Of a stretch of 64,000 bases of DNA, positions 55,586-63,598 are shown in pieces (the first letter of the stretch is position 1; every line of letters begins with the position of its first letter). This DNA comes from Desulfobacteraceae bacterium. Lineage in GTDB: Bacteria > Desulfobacterota > Desulfobacteria > Desulfobacterales > UBA5852. The stretch lies in the NCBI GenBank assembly GCA_014237395.1, contig JABZFP010000029.1:238537-302536 (forward strand), in the 5' to 3' direction. The notes below the pieces were generated by a model. That model saw only the letters and a program-made list of their open reading frames with translations, was not told where the DNA came from and did no database searches. A program made the position numbers and the translations under genes.

Positions 55586-56671
55586 TCATTCCCCGAAATG
55601 AATCTCAAAAAATGTATTATGAAGACCTATAATCTCTTGATCGGTTTCGAATGCTTTTTGAACATCTTCCGGTAAATAAGAAAATTGAAATGATATATCA
55701 TTAGGCAAGAAAGAGCGAAAAACGATACTTTCCGCTTTCCTTCTAGAACCTGTTGCTGCAAGGGCTCTTATAAGTGCCCATGCTGCAGATTTTTCAACAC
55801 GCTTGACGTGCTCAAAATGTTTTTTAATTAGCAGACATGATAGTAACCAATATTCTTTTTCTGGACTGCCGTCCGTGAGGTGGGCATCCGTCGGTGGGAT
55901 GCATAACACGTAATCCATACGGTCTATAAAATCCCTTGCCTTTTCAATTCCTGAACCCCCAATCTTACTCTGTACAAGCTTAAGCCATAATTCATAATAC
56001 TCCTGATATGTCATAGATTGGTGTTTTCCTTTTAGAACGTTATTAACACTTGGGGACGGTAATAAAGATGATGCTGCAAAGAATATTACAGCTTTGCCTA
56101 AAGCATGTGTTTCTTGGCCTATATGAAATTGACCATCCCATAGGGGGGCTAACAAATTCGAAAATAAAAAACGACCGCCTACTTTGGCATCTACTTCGTC
56201 AAATAGTATGAATGGGATCTTTTTCTGAAGATTCAAAGACTGAATTCTTTGAAGAACCGAAAAAAGATCGTTTATGTCACGAAAAGACGCAACATGATAT
56301 TCGAGAAATTTGATATCTGCGTCTGAAACTCTTGCAAGTTCTTTGACAAAAAACGATTTTCCACTACCCGGCGCTGCAGCAAGAAGAACATTTAATGGAC
56401 GTTTTGAGCTTTCACGAATAACATAACGATCAACAGTTTGTTTTACCCAGTTAATTTGCTGTATGAAGCCGTTATTGCAGGAGACAAAATTGCCTAATAT
56501 TGGGTCGAACTGGAGAACCTCATCGCCTTTGACTGGCTTAGCTCTTGCCAATGCAGATTGACGCTCTTTCTCAGACATTTTTGCGTCTCTTAATGCTATA
56601 TATTTACGTGCCATTTCCAGGATTGTTTTAGTAGCTTCGTCAGTAGATGAAATAATGTCTAATGGCCACAT
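55586..56671 (-). CDS. AAA ATPase
   Basis: A 361-residue ATPase with Walker A LLAAAPGSGKSFFVKELA near residue 97 and Walker B IPFILFDEVDAKVGG near residue 150. Sensor-like segments KAVIFFAASSLLPSP and FIDRMDYVLCIPP follow, then a helical lid-like C-terminus. There is no attached nuclease or effector. Such stand-alone AAA proteins often couple to neighbouring proteins. It precedes the small membrane proteins and the AlbA_2 gene on the same strand and follows the second ATPase by about 140 bp. Confidence 0.85.
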   Translation of the reverse strand: MWPLDIISSTDEATKTILEMARKYIALRDAKMSEKERQSALARAKPVKGDEVLQFDPILGNFVSCNNGFIQQINWVKQTVDRYVIRESSKRPLNVLLAAAPGSGKSFFVKELARVSDADIKFLEYHVASFRDINDLFSVLQRIQSLNLQKKIPFILFDEVDAKVGGRFLFSNLLAPLWDGQFHIGQETHALGKAVIFFAASSLLPSPSVNNVLKGKHQSMTYQEYYELWLKLVQSKIGGSGIEKARDFIDRMDYVLCIPPTDAHLTDGSPEKEYWLLSCLLIKKHFEHVKRVEKSAAWALIRALAATGSRRKAESIVFRSFLPNDISFQFSYLPEDVQKAFETDQEIIGLHNTFFEIHFGE

Positions 56672-56809
56672 TTTCTGTTCCTCGAACTGTAAAATTGTAT
56701 CACCAAAAAAAAGTTATTTATAAGCACATATGAAAGAGATAGTACCAATAAAATGGGCTATATTACTAGAAATGCTTCGTCATAATTTATCATCACATAT
56801 TAGGTAATT

Positions 56810-58339
56810 TTAAGCTTTACCTTGGCTAACTTCGAGACCTTTACGGTAAAGATATGGTATCCAATAGCTTTCTTTTTTGTTTATTAACCTTGGCTTAAGA
56901 ACACCCAACGAAACTATATCTTCGACAATCTTTTCAGTTTCTTTGCCATAGATATTTTGTAGCGCACGTTTAGTATATTCAGTTTTTCCGCCAATTAATT
57001 TGGCAATTTCAGACCACATGTGAGGAAACTCTGCCTCTAGAAAGGTTTTCCGTTTCCTTTTGGATAATTCTTCAAGACCATATAAAATGGCTGAAGATCC
57101 GATAATATCTGTATTATTGCCAGCAGGATCGGCTATGCATATATTCAACTGCTGTTGGCGCGCTGTTGTTAAAAGGTCCAAAACATCTCGAGGTGTAACA
57201 ACTCCACGACCATCTTGGGTATGAGAATAAATCCAACGAATTGTTGAACTCTGATTCACTCCACGATGCACTGTTTTAGGGAAAACTTTATCGAAACATT
57301 CTTTTTGATATTCTACACTAGCATGTAATCGATCATTGTCGACTTGGCAATATTGACAGAGCTGTTCATTTGAGAACAAACGTTTTACAACAAATGTAAG
57401 TATTTGGTCCTCTGACCAACGCAAAGTGTCAGATTGCCTGGCTGTGACATGAGTTAATGCTGTGAATCCATTCCCAGATGAAAGAATGTTTTCAAGCATA
57501 TCATCGCGGAGGAAAACTTTTACTCTAATTTCAGGAGACATAAAAACACGCATAACTCTAAGCAAACCTCTTAATGCTCTGCTTTCTAGTGGTGAACGTC
57601 TCGGGAAAATTTCATCTAACTTATCAATCATCAACCAAACCTTTAGATTTGTTTTTCGAAGAACATCCTCCAATTTTAGCTTGATAAGAGAGATGTAAAT
57701 TGGGATTGTACTATCAGGACTTGATTTTACATTTTTTAATGCTTTAGGTTGACCGAACAAATCCAATTGAATTTCACCACCTGTCGTTGGCTCTTTATAG
57801 GTTATAGAAGGTTTGAAAAAATTTAGAGCATGTAGTGTCCAGTCAAGAATTTCAGACAATGTCTTTCTTGATTTTATTTCAGGGATTCGTGCCGTGTCGC
57901 ATGCATTACGAAAAGCTGCGATTTCGTTTTTTGCGTTTTTTAGTAATTCCCTATATCTAGGCCCCTTAATGAATTGTTCTTGAGCTAAAGAAGTAAGATA
58001 AATGCACCAGAAGTTTACGAAATCATCTTCTGTCAGCTTTTCGAATTTGTCTTTATATGCATGAAATACTGAGTCCCCTTCCTTTTGCACACCATGAGCT
58101 ATTACTACTTTGCGATTTTCAAGCAAAGTATCTGGCAAGAAATCTACAAAAATGCGGAAAAGAGCAGTTTTGCCTGATCCCTTTGTCCCAGGAATTAGAT
58201 CTACATTGTCATTGAAAATATCACTAAAAGCCGAGGTATCAACACGTGCCACATTAAGAATATCATCAAATTCAGCTACAGAAGATCCGAGTTTAATGTT
58301 ATGCAAAATATTTTCTAAGTCTTTATTATTATGAGCCAT
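56810..58339 (-). CDS. Sll1717-type P-loop ATPase
   Basis: A 509-residue ATPase resembling the P-loop ATPase Sll1717 family. The N-terminal half includes SSVAEFDDILNVARVDTSAF, the P-loop LIPGTKGSGKTALFRIFVDF near residue 48, and a Walker-B-like VWLMIDKLDEIFPRRSPLESRALRGLLRVMR near residue 240. A helical C-terminus follows. No fused effector is obvious. Its ATG lies 2 bp after the integrase stop and its ribosome-binding site (GAGGA) is inside the integrase, so the genes are coupled. Confidence 0.85.
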   Translation of the reverse strand: MAHNNKDLENILHNIKLGSSVAEFDDILNVARVDTSAFSDIFNDNVDLIPGTKGSGKTALFRIFVDFLPDTLLENRKVVIAHGVQKEGDSVFHAYKDKFEKLTEDDFVNFWCIYLTSLAQEQFIKGPRYRELLKNAKNEIAAFRNACDTARIPEIKSRKTLSEILDWTLHALNFFKPSITYKEPTTGGEIQLDLFGQPKALKNVKSSPDSTIPIYISLIKLKLEDVLRKTNLKVWLMIDKLDEIFPRRSPLESRALRGLLRVMRVFMSPEIRVKVFLRDDMLENILSSGNGFTALTHVTARQSDTLRWSEDQILTFVVKRLFSNEQLCQYCQVDNDRLHASVEYQKECFDKVFPKTVHRGVNQSSTIRWIYSHTQDGRGVVTPRDVLDLLTTARQQQLNICIADPAGNNTDIIGSSAILYGLEELSKRKRKTFLEAEFPHMWSEIAKLIGGKTEYTKRALQNIYGKETEKIVEDIVSLGVLKPRLINKKESYWIPYLYRKGLEVSQGKA

Positions 58340-58341
58340 AT

Positions 58342-59211
58342 TTAATTGCTTTCCTCAAGGGGTTTAATCAAGGCAACCGTGTGCCGCCGCAATCTATTAG
58401 TCACATGTTGGTAATGTCGCCTCAAAGTCTCAGGCGAACTGCCCACAATCGCGGCGACGGCGCCGATGTCCGCTCCCTCCTCGAGGGCGGCTGTGATGAA
58501 GTTGTGGCGGAGGTCGTAGGGGCGGAGGCGGCGTTTTAATTTGGCGCGGGTCAGGGTGTTTTCCCAGGTGGTCTGGATGCGCTTTACCGGCTTTTTGTTG
58601 TATTGGATAATGGGGCCTGTTTTTTTGTCCTGCTTCCACCAGGTTTCCAGTTCGGCGGCGAAGCCGTCGTGGATCGGCACATGGCGGCGGACCATGCCGC
58701 CTTTTTCGGCGGAGATGACTTCGATGCTGCCGGTGTCCCAGTTGACCGCATCCCAGGTGAGGCGCAGCAGTTCGACCGCGCCGGGGCGCACGCCCAGGTA
58801 GTAGCTCAGCTTGATGAAGCGCACGAGGTGGGGCGGGGCGGCCTTAAGGATGGCACGGGTTTCGGCAATGGATGGCGGGCGGATATCGACGCGCTCGGGC
58901 CTGGGCTTTTTGAAATCCCGCACCGGGTTGTAGGAGATCAGGGGCGGGTCCTGGGCAACGGCCCAGTTGAGGATGGCCTTCACGTCGGTAAGTTCGCGGC
59001 TGATGGTGGCATCTGAAATCGGCTTTTTGATACGGCGGCCTTGCTGTTTCCGGCCGCCTTTTTTGGTTTTTTTGATGCTGGTGCGATCGATGACGGTGCG
59101 GGTGGCCTCGCGGCGTTCGGCCACGTAGCGGCGCATGTCGTCCGAAATGAGGTCAAGTCCGTTCTTGACTCTTGATGGCTGCATAGGGAAGTGGGCTGTT
59201 AATATTGTCAT
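58342..59211 (-). CDS. Tyrosine recombinase/integrase with rearranged 5' end
   Basis: The 289-residue frame has a complete catalytic domain: the first Arg in YYLGVRPGAVELLRLTWDAV, the second triad RPYDLRHNFITAALEEGADI, and the Tyr in SPETLRRHYQHVTNRL. Only a short SAM-like N-terminal region remains (SDDMRRYVAERREATRTVID). The first residues (PSRVKNGLDLISDD) are encoded by a RAYT-type repeat at 59146-59178. So the native 5' end has probably been lost or replaced. It may still be an intact minimal recombinase. Confidence 0.88.
   Translation of the reverse strand: MTILTAHFPMQPSRVKNGLDLISDDMRRYVAERREATRTVIDRTSIKKTKKGGRKQQGRRIKKPISDATISRELTDVKAILNWAVAQDPPLISYNPVRDFKKPRPERVDIRPPSIAETRAILKAAPPHLVRFIKLSYYLGVRPGAVELLRLTWDAVNWDTGSIEVISAEKGGMVRRHVPIHDGFAAELETWWKQDKKTGPIIQYNKKPVKRIQTTWENTLTRAKLKRRLRPYDLRHNFITAALEEGADIGAVAAIVGSSPETLRRHYQHVTNRLRRHTVALIKPLEESN
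59146..59178 (-). repeat. RAYT-associated short repeat inside the integrase frame
   Basis: On the minus strand GTCAAGAACGGACTTGAC makes a 6-bp hairpin and continues as CTCATT. It is the right-hand copy flanking the AT-rich cassette. Confidence 0.8.
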
Positions 59212-59271
59212 ATTCCTATCGCTACGAAACGCAAATATTCCCGAATTTTATAAATGTCCTTCACCGCGCTA

Positions 59272-59796
59272 TTAACCATCTGTGGCGAACTGCGCCAAGT
59301 AGTCATGCAGCTTTCTTTTGTCTTCTTCCTTTAACTCAGGGCACTGAGTCTCATCCTTGGCCCCCTGAACCACCCAAGTCGCAAACACCATGCAGGTAGG
59401 GGCACCGCATTTTTTGCAATTGGTCTTGGGCAGGCGTTTTAAAACCTCGACCACCTGGGGGCGTTCGGCTTTGGCGTAGCGCGGCTTGATGTTTTCGCGG
59501 TCTTCCCATGCCTCGTTGATCTCCCTCTTTATCCAATCGATAATCTTCCGGCCCTGGGCCTCGTCCTCCACGGCGTTGACCGTGATCGTGCGCTCCGTGA
59601 CCGAAATCAGCCTCCCCTCGGTCTTGAAGGTCACCGACGGCGGGTCGGGGGTGAACTGGTCGCCCTCGATGACCGCGTTCAGGTAGGGGATGGCGCAGCC
59701 CACGTCCTGGTCCAGCCGGGCGATGCAGTTGACGCTCTGGGCAGCGGGCATGCAGTGATTGTTGATGACATCCAGCGTGTAGCTTTGAAGCAGCAT
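59272..59796 (-). CDS. 4Fe-4S cluster protein with AcsC/CdhD-type Fe-S domain
   Basis: A 174-residue protein. The first 100 residues form an alpha-beta region (LDVINNHCMPAAQSVNCIAR; GRKIIDWIKREINEAWEDRE). The C-terminal domain KRLPKTNCKKCGAPTCMVFATWV with C-P at the end (ETQCPELKEEDK) matches the Fe-S domain of acetyl-CoA-pathway corrinoid proteins. It may be an electron-transfer or corrinoid-activation accessory. The N-terminal domain is unassigned. Confidence 0.78.
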   Translation of the reverse strand: MLLQSYTLDVINNHCMPAAQSVNCIARLDQDVGCAIPYLNAVIEGDQFTPDPPSVTFKTEGRLISVTERTITVNAVEDEAQGRKIIDWIKREINEAWEDRENIKPRYAKAERPQVVEVLKRLPKTNCKKCGAPTCMVFATWVVQGAKDETQCPELKEEDKRKLHDYLAQFATDG

Positions 59797-59907
59797 ATTT
59801 AAACCGTTTCGTTCTGAAAGTTATTTAAGCAGGACTGATCCCGCCTTGGATAGCCTCTGGTCCGTCTTTTAAAAAATGGGGTGAAAACGATTTTATCTGT
59901 TGGTTTG

Positions 59908-60103
59908 AATTTCCCTTTGTCCCGCGCCGAGCATCTCCGATGCGACCGGATAAAAGTGCGCGGACTGTCTGAGCCCGCCGAATGGCGGGGGAGTTTCCGC
60001 GCGCTCCGGTCGTGTCGGAGACGCGCAGGGGAGCCCCGAAGGGGCCGCGGGACATGGGCGTTTTCTTTTGCTTCCGTTTTCTTTCACGCGAAAGAAAATG
60101 AAG
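59908..60103 (+). repeat. Long dispersed non-coding repeat, copy A
   Basis: Starts CCCTTTGTCCCGCGCCGAGC and contains GACTGTCTGAG, a GGAG..CCGAAGGGGC core and an ending ...GAAAGAAAATGAAGG. Related to copy B at 63202-63503. It carries no intact gene. Confidence 0.7.
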
Positions 60104-60171
60104 GCCCTTTTATAATGATCTGTTGATCCTTCCCTTGCCCACCAACAGGGGTAAAAGGGTGTCGATCAAAA

Positions 60172-61041
60172 CTATAGATTGTCGATCTCGTACCCTTTAA
60201 CTTTCAACTGCTCTAAAAGCCCCTCCTCCCCCACCAAATGCAACGCCCCCACCAGAACCAACTCCACGGCCTCCGTCTCGAACATGGCTTCGATCTTGGG
60301 CAGCCAGACATTGTTGCGGTCTTCGACAAAGCGGTCCGTCATGACCGGGAAATCCTCCTCCATGGGTCGCAGGGCCACCGCTTCCATCTTGGCGTTGTCC
60401 CCCGCGCGCCAGGCGGCCTTCATGGCCTGCATCATCGCCGGCAGGTCCTCGATCTGGCGCAGGGTGTAGGCGATCAGCTCGTCCTCCTTGCCCTCCCCCA
60501 TGGTGGCGATGAACATGAGCTGCTCCTGGGCGGTTTCCAGCGCGCCGATCTCCTTCCGGTCATTTACGGCCCGCTGGCTGAAAAACTGGTCGACGCCGGC
60601 GCCGGCCAGACCCAGCCGCTGGAGTTCCACGATGGTGAGGGTCATCGACACCATGCCGGCCTTGAACTTCACCAAGTTGTCCATGGGGAGCTGGCGGGAG
60701 TCCAGGAACTGCACCAGGTGCGCCTGCGTGCCGTCCGTCAGAAACATGGTCAGATCGCGTCCCTCCGGGTAGCGGGCCTGTTCCACCAGGGCCTGCTGGA
60801 ATTCCGGGGTCTGCAATTCCCTGAAGTCCGCCTCGAACACGATGATCGTCGATGCCTGATAGGCCTTTTCAAAGGCCTCCGGCAGGGGGTAGTCGTCCTG
60901 GCTCAGGACATGCACCGTGCCGCCGATAAAAAGGTGCGCATCCCCCTTGGCCACCTTCCAGACGGGAGAATCGGCGCGGGCCAATGGCACGCAAACCAGG
61001 AGCAGAAGCAGGGAGAAACAGGCGAGCAGGCTTTTTTTCAT
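60172..61041 (-). CDS. TraB/GumN family protein
   Basis: A 289-residue protein with a signal peptide (KKSLLACFSLLLLLVCVPLARA). The TraB/GumN domain has SPVWKVAKGDAHLFIGGTVHVLSQ (GxxH at the first strand), VQYAKARYPEGRDLTMFLTDG-type core and the C-terminal ELVLVGALHLVGEEGLLEQLK (GxxH-x-G). These His residues suggest a Ca/metalloprotease-like EreA/ChaN-related fold. AAGGA is 7 nt before the ATG at 61041; the frame opens at 61065. A second ATG-less copy is not present. Confidence 0.85.
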   Translation of the reverse strand: MKKSLLACFSLLLLLVCVPLARADSPVWKVAKGDAHLFIGGTVHVLSQDDYPLPEAFEKAYQASTIIVFEADFRELQTPEFQQALVEQARYPEGRDLTMFLTDGTQAHLVQFLDSRQLPMDNLVKFKAGMVSMTLTIVELQRLGLAGAGVDQFFSQRAVNDRKEIGALETAQEQLMFIATMGEGKEDELIAYTLRQIEDLPAMMQAMKAAWRAGDNAKMEAVALRPMEEDFPVMTDRFVEDRNNVWLPKIEAMFETEAVELVLVGALHLVGEEGLLEQLKVKGYEIDNL

Positions 61042-61452
61042 GCGGTCGTCCTTGGGCTGGGGCATTTTACCGTTCCGGGAGTCGGGGTCATGGGCACCGT
61101 CCCTTCAGGCCTGCGGGGCGCCATGCCACGCACACTGAAATTTGACGCCATTGCGGCGATAGGAAGGAATTGCCGGCTGCCTGCAGAAACTTATAAGATG
61201 TATCTCACCTACCACCAGAATTCCCGCTTGTAAAGATCCACATTATGAAAAAGAGCCCCAATCCCATTGATCTTGTTACCGATTATTGGCTGAAAAACGG
61301 AACCGCCAGGTATTAGCTCATGGTAAACGGTAAAACCTGCAGGGGCATATCGCGATAGGCACCTTCATATGGGAGCAATTAATTGTTGACTATGCAACTA
61401 TATTGCAGCATATTTAGTTGCATGGTCAACAATATATCTTAAAGGAACTTAC
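61042..61452. other. Intergenic region with MarR operator
   Basis: Divergent promoter region of the TraB and MarR genes. Contains the palindrome at 61382-61433. No gene. Confidence 0.5.
61382..61433. promoter_or_regulatory. Palindromic operator upstream of the marR-type gene
   Basis: The inverted arms ATTGTTGACTATGCAACTA and TAGTTGCATGGTCAACAAT match except for one base and are separated by a 14-bp centre. A -35-like TTGACT begins inside the left arm, and a CATATT lies 17 bp downstream. It ends 19 bp before the MarR start, as for an autoregulatory MarR operator. Confidence 0.8.
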
Positions 61453-61884
61453 ATGCCCCAACACGACGACCGCCTGATCTTTCTCATCGGCCAGGCCCGC
61501 CAGCGGCTCTACACCAGACTGGACCAGGCCCTGCTGGACAAGGCCGGCGTGACCACAGCCCAGGCCGGGGCCCTGTTTTTTTTATCCCAAAACGACGGTT
61601 GCCTGCTGCTGGAATTGAGCCGCGGGCTGATGCTGGACAAATCCGCCATCACGCGCATGGCCGGGCGGCTCGAAAAAAAGACGCTGGTCGAACGGCGGCC
61701 CTGCCCCGGGGACGGACGGGCCGTGCGTGTCTATCTGACCCCGGCCGGCCGAAAGACTGCCAAGTGGTGTCTGGCCACGGTCAAGGCTCACAACGAAGCG
61801 ATAAAGGACGGTTTTTCAGATTCTGAAATCAAAAGCTTCAGCCGCATTTTGAAAACGGTCATCCAGCGGTTTCGGGAGGAATGA
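61453..61884 (+). CDS. MarR-family transcriptional regulator
   Basis: A 143-residue winged-helix regulator. The helix-turn-helix is LLLELSRGLMLDKSAITRMAGRLEKK near residues 52-77, with the wing VERRPCPGDGRAVRVYLTPAGRK. N- and C-terminal helices form the dimer. It probably binds the adjacent palindrome. A ferredoxin gene follows 4 bp later, so it likely controls that gene. Confidence 0.92.
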   Translation: MPQHDDRLIFLIGQARQRLYTRLDQALLDKAGVTTAQAGALFFLSQNDGCLLLELSRGLMLDKSAITRMAGRLEKKTLVERRPCPGDGRAVRVYLTPAGRKTAKWCLATVKAHNEAIKDGFSDSEIKSFSRILKTVIQRFREE

Positions 61885-61887
61885 CCC

Positions 61888-62949
61888 ATGAAAAATGAAA
61901 CCCTTTACGAAAAATTGGCCGACCATTTCGACCGCTTCATCGTGGGGGCGCCACGCACCGACACATTGATCCGGATCCTGCAGATCCTGTTTCCCCCGGA
62001 CGAGGCGAAGACGGCGCTGCGCATGCCCGTCATGCACAAGATGACGCTTTCCGAATGGCTGGCCGCCATCCCCGAGGACCACGCGCGCCTGCCGGAAATC
62101 CTGAACGCCATGGCAGCCCGGGGCACGGTCCAGACCTACCGGCAGCCAGGCAAAGAAGAGCGCTACGCCCTGCTGCCTTCGGCCAAGGGCTGGTTCGACA
62201 CACCCTACTGGTCCGGCCGGGAGACCGACGACACCCGTCTCCTGGCGCCGCTCTGGCTGCAATATCGCGAAGAAGCTTTCGGCGAGGAGCTGGCGCGGGG
62301 CGATATGCCCACTTTCCGCATTGTGCCGGTTAGTCGTGCACTGAAGCATGACCCGGAAGTTCTGCCTTTCGAGGACCTGCGCCCGCGGATCGAGGCCCAA
62401 TCCATCAGCGTGGTGTCCTTCTGCCCCTGCCGCCAGATGAAAAACGCCGTGGGCCAGGGCTGCGGCCACAGCTTGGAGGTCTGCTTCAGTTTCGGCTCCA
62501 TGGCCCGCTACCTGGCGGACCACGGCATGGGAAGGGAAGTCTCGATCAAGGAAACCCTGGAGATCGCCAAGGCCTGCGAAGAAGAGGGCCTGGCCCACTG
62601 CGTGGAGAATATTGACGGCTACCTCGGGACCCTCTGCAATTGCTGCGGGTGCTGCTGCCTGTTCATCGACACAAAAAAACGCCTGGGCTTCAATGCCCTG
62701 GCGCCATCCTCCGGCTATGCCGACGTCGACGCAACCAACTGCACCGCCTGCGGCGAGTGCATAGACCGCTGCCCCATGGAGGCCATCGCCCAGCCGGATC
62801 ACGGCCCGCTCAAAGTGGACGAGCGACAGTGTATCGGCTGTGGCCTTTGTTCGGCCCACTGCCCCGAGCAAGCCATCACCCTGATGCCCCGGCAGCCTGC
62901 GAATGACCCGCCTGATCTCGGCACTTTTCTGGAACGCAAACTCATTTAA
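61888..62949 (+). CDS. 4Fe-4S ferredoxin-type protein with N-terminal winged-helix-like region
   Basis: A 353-residue protein. The N-terminal 100 residues are helical/wHTH-like. Mid-protein cysteines include FCPCRQMKNAVGQGCGHSLEVCFSF and LCNCCGCCCLFID. The C-terminal 2[4Fe-4S] ferredoxin module is CTACGECIDRCPMEAI and CIGCGLCSAHCPEQAI. Several metal sites imply an electron-transfer or metal-sensing role. It is transcribed with the MarR regulator. Confidence 0.88.
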   Translation: MKNETLYEKLADHFDRFIVGAPRTDTLIRILQILFPPDEAKTALRMPVMHKMTLSEWLAAIPEDHARLPEILNAMAARGTVQTYRQPGKEERYALLPSAKGWFDTPYWSGRETDDTRLLAPLWLQYREEAFGEELARGDMPTFRIVPVSRALKHDPEVLPFEDLRPRIEAQSISVVSFCPCRQMKNAVGQGCGHSLEVCFSFGSMARYLADHGMGREVSIKETLEIAKACEEEGLAHCVENIDGYLGTLCNCCGCCCLFIDTKKRLGFNALAPSSGYADVDATNCTACGECIDRCPMEAIAQPDHGPLKVDERQCIGCGLCSAHCPEQAITLMPRQPANDPPDLGTFLERKLI

Positions 62950-63598
62950 GACCCCCGAAGCCCCTCAGGAACAGATCACGACACCGGACATGCCTCCCTG
63001 CCGATGTCCCGGGTTGTTATGTGCCCTGTTGGGTGAAAGGCCGCCCGGATTTTTAAAAATCACCCATTTGGGGGATGCCGTCTGTTTTCCGTTTTCATAT
63101 GTATAGCCAAAAAACGAGGGCCCTTACTGAAAAGCAGGCGGCATCGGTAAGTTTTCCGAAATAGGCTTCAAACCGTATTTTAAGCTTTTGATGCTGCTTT
63201 TCCCTTTGTCCCGCGCCGAGCAATGGCGGAAATTCGAAAAGATTCAAACCGCCCAACGCGGTTATGCTCTTAGAGATATCGGTCTTAAGTCCTACGATTG
63301 GGTTCCCCATTGTTACGAGGCCGAGCATCGGGGGTGCGGCCGATTTAGGTGCGGCGACTGTCTGAGTCCGCCGCAGCTTGGGCGAAGGCGAGCGAGTTTC
63401 GGCGTGTCCGGCGGCAGCTACGACGCACAGGCGTCTCCGAAGGGGCTCGTGACGCCGGGGCGCGTTCTTTTGGTTCGTTTTCTTGCGCGGGTAAGAAAAT
63501 GAACAAACAGAAAAAAAGTTCCCCAGGTTGCTCGAACCGCTCCAGTTCCGCTGCCGCAGGGGTATGGATCAGATGAAAACCAAATCGGGAGAAGGATC
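62950..63598. other. Gene-free region with long dispersed repeat
   Basis: Holds repeat copy B. The part before it contains no supportable gene. Confidence 0.5.
63202..63503 (+). repeat. Long dispersed non-coding repeat, copy B
   Basis: Begins CCCTTTGTCCCGCGCCGAGC like copy A, has an insertion of about 130 bp, then GACTGTCTGAGTCCGCCG, CTCCGAAGGGGC and ...GTAAGAAAATGAAC. Same orientation as copy A (59908-60103), about 3.3 kb away. Confidence 0.65.
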
